64,000 bases of DNA from Enhygromyxa salina (GTDB lineage: Bacteria; Myxococcota_A; Polyangia; Nannocystales; Nannocystaceae): positions 62,001 through 126,000 of the forward strand of contig NZ_PVNL01000035.1 of assembly GCF_002994635.1 (NCBI RefSeq). Direction: 5' to 3'. Made by a program: the position numbers and the translations under genes. Position 1 is the first letter of the stretch. Each line of letters opens with the position of its first letter. The notes under the pieces are model-generated. The model was given only the letters and a program-made list of their open reading frames with translations, did no database searches and was not told the DNA's origin. This document shows, in pieces, positions 52,863 through 64,000 of the stretch.

Positions 52863-53719
52863 GCGCGCCCCTCGTTCACGAGCCGTCGATGCTCGAGCCC
52901 AACGCGGATCTGCTCGCGGACCGCGTCGCGAACCCGCTCGACCTCCGTCGCGCGGACCTCGATGCTCTCGAGCACGGCGGGGTCGATCTCGAGCGGCTCG
53001 CCGTAGTGGATGAAGTAGCGGACCGGCTTGGGCAGCAACCCCGCCGGCCCGAACCAAGGGAACGTGCGCGTGACCGGGATGAACGGCAGGTTGAGCGCCC
53101 GCGCGAGCGGCTGCAGGTTGGTGATCACCGTCTGTTGTTCCTCCGCACCGACCACGCCAAACGGGACCACCGGTGCTCCATGCCGCGCCGCCAGCTCCAC
53201 GTGACCGTGCGAGAACGGAAACAGCTCGTAGCGATCTTCGGCCGGCTTGCCCAGCGCGTCGGCGCCCTCGGGAAAGATCCCCACGAGGTGGCCCTCTTCG
53301 ATCAGCCCGTCGAAGTTCCGCCGCGTGCCCGGGACCTGACCCAGGCTGCGAAACAGCGTCCCGAGGTAGGGCATGCTGTAGACGAAGAAGTCGACCATGA
53401 ACCGGACCAGCCGGGGTGGATCCGTATGCCGAAACACGTCGGTCGAGATCATCACGCCGTCGAACGGCAGCACCCCGCTGTGGTTGCCAACCACCACTCC
53501 GCCGCGCGACAGCGGGATGTTCTCGTGCCCGGTCGAGACCACGCGGAAGTAGTAGCGGTGCAGCCAGTAAGCCAGCGCATACGCGTTGCCGATCCCCGTC
53601 GCCGAGGTCCCAAACACATCCGTGCCCGCGCCCGCGTCGTCGAGCGCGTAAGCTTCGATGCGCTCACGCTCACGCGCGGGCAGCAGCGCCTGCATCAGGT
53701 CTGGTCGCAGCAAGGCCAC
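52859..53719 (-). CDS. PlsC-like acyltransferase, NHSG-type
   Basis: 286 residues from GTG 53719. Block I reads GNHSGVLPFDG: His80 and Asp87 are six residues apart rather than the usual four, a spacing seen in the NHSG-x-x-P-x-D branch of lysophospholipid acyltransferases. Block III is FPEGAD (149-154). A hydrophobic/aromatic stretch near 45-60 may contact the membrane. It heads a two-gene operon with the SDR gene. It probably acylates a glycerolipid or related alcohol; the acceptor is unknown. Confidence 0.84.
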   Translation of the reverse strand: MALLRPDLMQALLPARERERIEAYALDDAGAGTDVFGTSATGIGNAYALAYWLHRYYFRVVSTGHENIPLSRGGVVVGNHSGVLPFDGVMISTDVFRHTDPPRLVRFMVDFFVYSMPYLGTLFRSLGQVPGTRRNFDGLIEEGHLVGIFPEGADALGKPAEDRYELFPFSHGHVELAARHGAPVVPFGVVGAEEQQTVITNLQPLARALNLPFIPVTRTFPWFGPAGLLPKPVRYFIHYGEPLEIDPAVLESIEVRATEVERVRDAVREQIRVGLEHRRLVNEGRA

Positions 53720-53735
53720 GCGCCTCCAGACTACG

Positions 53736-54017
53736 TCAGTACCGCACCGGCGGCCCGTCGGGCTTCACTTTTAGGTTGCGTCGCTCGAGCCTGAGCTTCC
53801 AGTCCTCACTTGACAGCGGGATCACGTAGACAGTCGGCCACACGAACCGGCGGTCCGTCGATCCCAGCCGCCGCGCCCAGTACTCGACGTCGACCACCTG
53901 GTAGGGCTCGTCATCGATCACCACGATCTCGTGCACACGCGGCACAAATTGCGCGGCCTCGGTCGTCTCCGTCCGAAACAGCAGGCGTCCCTCGCAGGCA
54001 TACTCGACGTACGGCAT
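53736..54017 (-). CDS. Small conserved-looking protein of unknown function
   Basis: 93 residues from ATG 54017; the longer frame upstream is Arg/Gly-rich and rejected. The sequence is mostly beta-like, with an immunoglobulin- or SH3-like alternation (HEIVVIDDEPYQVVDVEYWARRL). There is no signal peptide or membrane helix. It lies 16 bp upstream of the acyltransferase gene on the same strand, so it may be the first gene of that operon. Function is unknown. Confidence 0.65.
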   Translation of the reverse strand: MPYVEYACEGRLLFRTETTEAAQFVPRVHEIVVIDDEPYQVVDVEYWARRLGSTDRRFVWPTVYVIPLSSEDWKLRLERRNLKVKPDGPPVRY

Positions 54018-54129
54018 GGCTGGTTTTACCCCGAGCCGTTCCCGACGCGACCCGTGCTCGGCTTCGCCTCCGCGCGCGCCGCCACCCTCGCTTCGCACGG
54101 GCCGCGTCGGGGCCGGCTCGGCGTAAAAA

Positions 54130-54225
54130 CAGGTAAGCCCACGGGCACCCGCTCTCCCCTGTACCGTTGCTTCCTTCCGGACCTGGCGGAGTTAGGGGGA
54201 GAAACGTCACCCGGGGCATGAACGG
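54130..54225 (-). ncRNA. ffs: SRP RNA, small bacterial (4.5S) type
   Basis: On the minus strand the apical loop core CAGGTCCGGAAGGAAGCA is intact, flanked by complementary arms (TCTCCCCCT against AGGGGAGA, and CCCGGGTG against GCCCGTGGG regions). This is the domain IV hairpin that binds Ffh. A T run after the right arm on the minus strand (near 54124-54128) is a likely terminator. Ends are placed by pairing and are approximate to about 5 nt. Confidence 0.88.
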
Positions 54226-54251
54226 TTGTACACGATCTGCATGTCAACCGA

Positions 54252-54336
54252 CGGAGAGGGCGGGATTCGAACCCGCGGTGGGTTGCCCCACACATGATTT
54301 CCAATCATGCACCTTCGACCACTCGGACACCTCTCC
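54252..54336 (-). tRNA. tRNA-Ser (anticodon GGA)
   Basis: On the minus strand the molecule has the GGAGAG acceptor stem, a G discriminator, a GGTTCGAATCC T-arm and a long variable arm (GTGTGGGGCAACCCACC), as expected for serine. The anticodon loop TTGGAAA gives GGA, reading UCC/UCU. CCA is not encoded. Length is 85 nt. Confidence 0.93.
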
Positions 54337-54416
54337 AGGTGTGCTCGAGCGGCGCTCGAGACGAGCTTGAGCAACCCGTTCTCTGGCGGGCGGCTCTGGG
54401 CTAGATTTTCAGGTAG

Positions 54417-54501
54417 CGGAGAGGGTGGGATTCGAACCCACGGTGACTTGCGCCACACCAGATTTCGAGTCTGGCACCTTCGACCACTCGGACACCTCTC
54501 C
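54417..54501 (-). tRNA. tRNA-Ser (anticodon CGA)
   Basis: Same acceptor stem and general scaffold as the neighbouring tRNA-Ser. The anticodon loop CTCGAAA gives CGA, reading UCG. The variable arm is GTGTGGCGCAAGTCACC. It lies 80 bp upstream, in transcriptional sense, of the GGA isoacceptor, so both and the SRP RNA may share a transcript. Confidence 0.93.
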
Positions 54502-54651
54502 GGAGGGGCGCGGAACATAGCAACTTTTCGTGGCCAGCCAAAGCGGCGCCCCGGGTTTTGATTGACCTGGGTGAGAGCTGACGCACCAGCGCGAGCCGCG
54601 AGCCCGGGCTCACTCGAGATCTCCTGACGAAGGTCGGTCACACTGAGAGCG

Positions 54652-56739
<2,088 letters not shown>

Positions 56740-56797
56740 GTTCGAAGAGTGGTTCTCGCTTGCATCGCGGCTGACCTTCGGCGATCACCACCGTGAC

Positions 56798-57445
56798 ATG
56801 CAGCTGTTCATCGACACCGCGGACATTGGAGAGATCGAGGCGGCCCAGGCGATGGGCGTGCTCGATGGCGTGACCACCAACCCTTCGCTGGTCGCCCAGT
56901 CGGGCAAGAAGATGCGCACGGTCCTCGAAGAGATCTGCGCGTTGGTCCCCGGCCCCGTCAGCGCCGAGGTGCTCGCAACCGAGTACGACGCGATGATCGA
57001 CGAGGCCCGCGAGCTCGCAGCGATCGCCCCCAACATCGTCGTGAAGGTGCCGCTGATCGAGGCGGGGATCCGAGCCGTGGTCACGCTGACCGACGAGGGC
57101 ATCAAGACCAACGTGACGCTGTGCTTCTCCCCGCTGCAGGCGCTGCTGGCGGCCAAGGCTGGCGCGACGTACATCTCGCCGTTCGTCGGCCGGCTCGACG
57201 ACATCGGCCACGACGGCATGGGCCTCGTGGAACAGATCGTCGACATGTACGACTCCTACGAGCTCGACACCCAGGTGCTCGTCGCCTCGGTGCGCTCGCC
57301 GACCCACGTGGTCGAGGCCCTGCGCCTGCGCGCACACGTTGCGACGATCCCGTTTGGTGTGATCGCCAAGCTGATCCACCACCCGCTGACCGACAGCGGG
57401 CTCGCGCGATTTTTGAAGGACGCCGAGTCGATTCCGAAAGACTGA
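56798..57445 (+). CDS. tal: Transaldolase / fructose-6-phosphate aldolase-like, short type
   Basis: 215 residues from ATG 56798, the exact size of the TalC/MipB subfamily. The start [26 protein letters not shown], the Schiff-base Lys83 in NIVVKVPLI and VSPF-like [14 protein letters not shown] are all family signatures. It interconverts sedoheptulose-7-phosphate plus glyceraldehyde-3-phosphate with erythrose-4-phosphate plus fructose-6-phosphate in the pentose phosphate pathway. Fructose-6-phosphate aldolase activity is the alternative and cannot be excluded by eye. Confidence 0.92.
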   Translation: MQLFIDTADIGEIEAAQAMGVLDGVTTNPSLVAQSGKKMRTVLEEICALVPGPVSAEVLATEYDAMIDEARELAAIAPNIVVKVPLIEAGIRAVVTLTDEGIKTNVTLCFSPLQALLAAKAGATYISPFVGRLDDIGHDGMGLVEQIVDMYDSYELDTQVLVASVRSPTHVVEALRLRAHVATIPFGVIAKLIHHPLTDSGLARFLKDAESIPKD

Positions 57446-57508
57446 GCGAAACCCGGGTTGATCGAGCGTGACGTCGTCGGGGACCATGGACCGGTCCCGA
57501 GGCCACGC

Positions 57509-58933
57509 ATGCAGCATGACGAGCACTTTCTGAGCCGACTCGAGCGACTCGACGGGGGCCACGCCGAGCTCGCGCTGGGTCTGTACTACGACAGCGCCCT
57601 CGTCGAGCACGTGCTGTCCGTCGCCGACATCCCGGCGGACGCCGACCGAGTGGCGCTGGCGCTCGGCGGCCCCGAAGACGACGGGCCATACGTGATCGTG
57701 GCCCGCAACGGTCACTTCGTCACCTGCCTGGGCCAGGGCATGCAGGTGCAGGACGGCCAGCCGATCGTCACCCGTCACCGCCTGGACACGATCAGCGAGT
57801 CGGTGGAGTCGCTGCGGGCGCTGATCAGCGAGGCGAAGGCGGGCGGCAAGGGCCAGATTGAGCGCGCGCTCGAGCGGACGCTTCGCACCGGTCGGCACCT
57901 CAACCAGCAAGAGTTCGAAGCGCTCGCGCGCTGGCTCCCGCTGCTGTCGATCCACTTGTTCGTGGCGCTGATCGACGCGGTCCAGAAGTGCCACCAGCTC
58001 TACGAGCACCTGTGTCTGCACAAGAAGTACAGCCGCCGCCACCACGAGGCACTCCACGAGTTCTGGCGATCCGCGTGGGCGGTCGCCCACCTCACCTTGT
58101 CGTTGGGTAGCGACGGCGGGGCCACGCTGCGGGGCCTGATCGACCGGCTCGAGCCCGAGCTGCCCGGAGCCGGGCTGCAGCTGCCCTGGGGCTTGATCCG
58201 GCTGGGCGTGACGTCGTTCGCGGCTCGCGGTGCGTGGGTCGCCAGCAAGCTGCCAACCCATGTGCTCCCGGCTGCCAAGCGCCGCTACGCGAGCGGCGAG
58301 GGCACGTTCTTCAGCAGCATGACCGATGCCTCGAGCCTGATCGCGATCGGCCTGCGACACCGTCGCTATCAGGCCGAGGTGCGCAAGGCCCTGGCCAAGG
58401 TCGGGCCACCCTCGGATCGCCGACCCACGGTCGTCGAGTCGATCAGCGGCCTGGCCGCCGGCTCCTTCGATCACCTGTGTGCCAACCCCGAGATGTTCAT
58501 CGACAACGCGGTCGAGTCCGGCCGCGCGCTGCTGCGACAGCTCTACAGCGATCGCGACCAAGCCGTCCTCGACTCGCTCGATCTCGATGAGGTGCCCGGC
58601 GACGTCGCGGTCGCGCTGTTCTTGACCCTGCCGTTCAAGATCTTCGGGATGACCCAAGCGGTCACGGGCTTGTTCGAGCGGATCCCGTGGGTCGTCGGCG
58701 TCGAGGCGAGGTCGTTCTATCTACCCGAGCAGTACGCCGCGTTTGGGCGCGCGTCGTGGACGCCCGATGAGAGCATCACCATGATCGAGGCGCGCAAGGG
58801 GGACATCGCGGTCAGCCGACCGCCCGTGGTGAAGGGGCCAAAGATCGGCCGCAACGCGCCGTGCCCGTGCGGGAGCGGGAACAAGTACAAGCGCTGCTGC
58901 GGCGGTCCGGGAGCGAGCGGCCACTCCAAATGA
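57509..58933 (+). CDS. Unknown protein with C-terminal SEC-C zinc motif
   Basis: 474 residues from ATG 57509; an earlier TTG at 57458 is possible. The only recognisable domain is the C-terminal SEC-C motif [20 protein letters not shown]. This is the Cys-x-Cys-x8-Cys-Cys zinc site of SecA and of many unrelated proteins, where it mediates contacts with SecB, ribosomes or other partners. The long N-terminal part is helical, with a cytoplasmic character and a His/Lys-rich patch ([11 protein letters not shown]). It probably binds another protein through the zinc tail. It is not obviously linked to its neighbours. Confidence 0.72.
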   Translation: MQHDEHFLSRLERLDGGHAELALGLYYDSALVEHVLSVADIPADADRVALALGGPEDDGPYVIVARNGHFVTCLGQGMQVQDGQPIVTRHRLDTISESVESLRALISEAKAGGKGQIERALERTLRTGRHLNQQEFEALARWLPLLSIHLFVALIDAVQKCHQLYEHLCLHKKYSRRHHEALHEFWRSAWAVAHLTLSLGSDGGATLRGLIDRLEPELPGAGLQLPWGLIRLGVTSFAARGAWVASKLPTHVLPAAKRRYASGEGTFFSSMTDASSLIAIGLRHRRYQAEVRKALAKVGPPSDRRPTVVESISGLAAGSFDHLCANPEMFIDNAVESGRALLRQLYSDRDQAVLDSLDLDEVPGDVAVALFLTLPFKIFGMTQAVTGLFERIPWVVGVEARSFYLPEQYAAFGRASWTPDESITMIEARKGDIAVSRPPVVKGPKIGRNAPCPCGSGNKYKRCCGGPGASGHSK

Positions 58934-58999
58934 ACTCCACGTGAGCCAGGCCCCCGGGCCCGAGGACCGCGCGCGAGTTCGTGTTAGCATCCCGCCCCC

Positions 59000-60355
<1,356 letters not shown>

Positions 60356-60376
60356 CGGCAGACCACCAGACTCACC

Positions 60377-62110
<1,734 letters not shown>

Positions 62111-62125
62111 GCCGGTCGCCGGGCG

Positions 62126-63391
62126 CTACTGATCCGCGCACTCGGGCTCCGCGGGGCCGCAGTCGAACCGGACGTGGATGTGGCCCTCGTGCCCGGGCGA
62201 GTGGCGGACCAGGCCCAGACTCGCCGCCGATCCTCGCGGGAACTGCAGCGTGTCGTCGAGCACGGGCTCACTCGCGCCCGCAGCCTTGGCCGCCTTGTAG
62301 AGCCGCCGCTGGCTGTCGTAGTCCAAGAAGATCACCTGCACGCTCGGTGACTGGGCGAACGCGCGGACCAGCTCCCACGTGACGTCCCACGCGATTCGGC
62401 GCGGGGTGGGGTTCAGCGCCTGGGGCACCTCGGCGCGCAGCGGCAGGCGGATGTCGAGGTCGCGCCCGGTCTGATGCGAGAGGTGACTGCCGATCTCCCC
62501 GCCCCGCTGGCGGCTCATGGTCCCGACGCTGATCGGGTGCGGGTGCTCGGTGCTGGCGACGAAGCGATCGAGCGCGGCGACGGCCTCGCGCACGGCGTGG
62601 GTCGTGCCGTAGGCCGACTTGGGGAACCGCAGCTCGTAGCCCTGGCCAGGGGGGATCTGGACGCCGGCGATCAAGCTGCCGGTCTGCGGCGTGCCGACGC
62701 TGTGCGCGCCCGGGCGGACCCGCGCGAGTCGATCGCTCGCCGGGTTGTCATGCACGATCGCGTTGAACACGATCGGATCGACCCAGACCTGCACGTGCTC
62801 ATCAGGCTCGAGCTCGCGGCCGAGCTCGCCGACGTTCCACGCCCGCAAGTTCCGATAGTCGACGCCGTAGCGGCGCGCGATCGAGCCCCAGCTGTCGCCG
62901 ACCACGACCACGTGCTCGAGCGCCTGGCGAGGCGGCGGGACCTGGCGCGCGCGGATCCGCAGCGGCTCGGGTCGCCACGGGTGTGGCTGCTGCTCGGCCG
63001 TCATGTCATTCCACCCGCGGATACTCTGCGCTTGCACCCCGTAGCGCAGCGCCAGCTGCTCGATGGTCTCGCGCGGGATGGTCTGGTGAACGATCCAGCG
63101 TGGCAGTGATCCCGACTCGCGGGCGGGCATGCGCCACTGCGGCTCGACGTCGGCGGCAGGCCCGGGACCAGGCTCGACGGCGGCCGCGAGCGCGGGTTCG
63201 GTGACCTGCTCGGGTGACTCGAGTTGCGGTTGGTGGTGCGCGTCTGGGCTGTCGCGCGGTGACGTCGGCAGGGTCTGTGCGGAGTCGGTCGGGGCGGCCG
63301 CGATCGCCTGACATGCCATCAGCGTGGCGCTCAGACCCAGCAGCGCAATCCGCAGACCCACGCCTGCATGGTAACCCGGAGTCCCAGTCAC
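62126..63391 (-). CDS. MepA-like penicillin-insensitive murein endopeptidase with LysM-type domains
   Basis: 421 residues if started at GTG 63391; a GTG at 63361 would put the signal peptide at the very N-terminus. A lipobox-like LMAC follows the signal. After a Pro/Glu-rich spacer come two LysM-like motifs ([20 protein letters not shown] and [20 protein letters not shown]), which bind peptidoglycan. The C-terminal domain carries the M74 zinc signature [11 protein letters not shown] and the final [13 protein letters not shown]. The family cleaves D-alanyl-meso-DAP cross-links. It is likely an outer-membrane-anchored wall-remodelling enzyme. Confidence 0.88.
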   Translation of the reverse strand: MTGTPGYHAGVGLRIALLGLSATLMACQAIAAAPTDSAQTLPTSPRDSPDAHHQPQLESPEQVTEPALAAAVEPGPGPAADVEPQWRMPARESGSLPRWIVHQTIPRETIEQLALRYGVQAQSIRGWNDMTAEQQPHPWRPEPLRIRARQVPPPRQALEHVVVVGDSWGSIARRYGVDYRNLRAWNVGELGRELEPDEHVQVWVDPIVFNAIVHDNPASDRLARVRPGAHSVGTPQTGSLIAGVQIPPGQGYELRFPKSAYGTTHAVREAVAALDRFVASTEHPHPISVGTMSRQRGGEIGSHLSHQTGRDLDIRLPLRAEVPQALNPTPRRIAWDVTWELVRAFAQSPSVQVIFLDYDSQRRLYKAAKAAGASEPVLDDTLQFPRGSAASLGLVRHSPGHEGHIHVRFDCGPAEPECADQ

Positions 63392-63412
63392 GTCTCATGT
63401 TATGACCGCGCC

Positions 63413-64000
63413 GTGATCGAGCGAGCGCGACCGGTCGTGATGAAGTTTGGCGGCAGCAGCGTCGCGGACTTCGACCGCATGCGTCGCGTCGCGCAGATCA
63501 TTGCGAGCTCGGCCCGCGAGCGGCCCACGGTGGTGGTCGTGTCGGCGATGGGCAAGACGACCGATCGCCTGGTCAGCGACGCGCGGGCGCTGTGTGAGCC
63601 CCCAGCCCCGCGCGAGCTCGACATGCTGCTGACCACAGGCGAGCGGACCAGCATGGCGTTGCTGGCCCTCGCGCTGCATGGGCTCGGGCACACCGCGATC
63701 AGCTTGACCGGCTCGCAGTGCGGGGTGATCACCGATCACCAGCACGGGCGCGCGCGCATCATCGAGGTCCGGCCGTTTCGGATCCTCGACGAGCTCGCGG
63801 CCGGTCATGTCGTCGTGGTCGGCGGGTTCCAGGGCGTGTCTTACAAGCGCGAGGTCACGACCCTCGGTCGCGGCGGGTCAGACACCAGCGCCGTCGCGCT
63901 CGCCGCCGCGCTCGGGGCCGACTGCGAGATCTACAGCGACGTCGACGGCGTGTATGACGGTGATCCCCGCCAGGTCGACGCCGCCGCCCGGATCGACGAG
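63413..64000 (+). CDS. lysC: Aspartate kinase, 3' end outside the window
   Basis: A frame opens at GTG 63413 and runs off the right edge (196 codons seen). The sequence has the aspartokinase N-terminal signatures [44 protein letters not shown] and [19 protein letters not shown], then the [13 protein letters not shown] region. It phosphorylates aspartate as the first step towards lysine, threonine, methionine and diaminopimelate. It is divergent from the murein endopeptidase gene, with about 20 bp between starts. Confidence 0.92.
   Translation, partial: MIERARPVVMKFGGSSVADFDRMRRVAQIIASSARERPTVVVVSAMGKTTDRLVSDARALCEPPAPRELDMLLTTGERTSMALLALALHGLGHTAISLTGSQCGVITDHQHGRARIIEVRPFRILDELAAGHVVVVGGFQGVSYKREVTTLGRGGSDTSAVALAAALGADCEIYSDVDGVYDGDPRQVDAAARIDE

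Overview
The window is GC-rich, densely coding DNA that most likely comes from a myxobacterium of the Nannocystaceae (Nannocystis, Enhygromyxa or Plesiocystis type). Three signs support this. Several predicted lipoproteins carry long (Gly-Asp)n linkers after the lipidated cysteine, encoded by runs of GTCGCC-like repeats. One secreted peptidase ends in a MYXO-CTERM-like tail (GCGC, hydrophobic helix, RRRKRD). Many small secreted proteins of unknown function sit beside regulators of ECF/anti-sigma type. The assignment is an inference from style, not from a marker gene.

Layout, left to right. 1-5.9 kb: an unrecognised partial gene, a membrane-anchored protein, an arrestin-fold protein, a lipoprotein and a CrtI-type FAD oxidoreductase. 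5.9-11.5 kb: a two-gene envelope operon with a GT-C-like membrane protein and an LtaS-type sulfatase-fold enzyme that has four extra repeats. 11.5-15 kb: a translationally coupled AAA+ ATPase/subtilisin pair matching the IetAS anti-phage system. 15-20.2 kb: a DPP11-like S46 peptidase, then a sigma factor overlapping a FecR/TPR protein. 20.2-22.5 kb: a decayed stretch with gene fragments. 22.5-31.2 kb: surface lipoproteins (beta-helix, RCC1 repeats), an AraC/SDR pair, a biotin-carrier-like protein and a P450.

31.2-39.2 kb: a WD40-like beta-propeller and two paralogous GT-C-like membrane proteins. 39.3-40.1 kb: a small gene plus a frameshifted nucleotidyltransferase. 40.2-45.1 kb: a tight operon (GNAT, PlsC acyltransferase, ureohydrolase, M14 peptidase, alpha/beta hydrolase, sigma factor) in which most genes overlap by 4 bp. 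45.2-48.7 kb: a PEBP lipoprotein, guanine deaminase, and a MazF-type toxin module bounded by a 69-bp direct repeat that copies the end of the guanine deaminase gene. 48.7-51.5 kb: two duplicated ComEA-like genes flanking a flavoprotein monooxygenase. 51.6-54.5 kb: a second copy of a 166-bp MITE-like palindrome, an SDR/acyltransferase pair, the SRP RNA and two tRNA-Ser genes. 54.6-64 kb: housekeeping metabolism, namely a thioredoxin-fold YyaL protein, transaldolase, a SEC-C protein, two acyl-CoA carboxylase subunits, a MepA-like endopeptidase and the start of aspartate kinase.

The most interesting signals are four. First, the IetAS-like module. Second, the MITE whose CTAG ends supply stop codons to neighbouring genes. 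Third, the toxin cassette that duplicated the guanine deaminase 3' end. Fourth, the six-gene acyltransferase/ureohydrolase operon, which may make an ornithine-type aminolipid.
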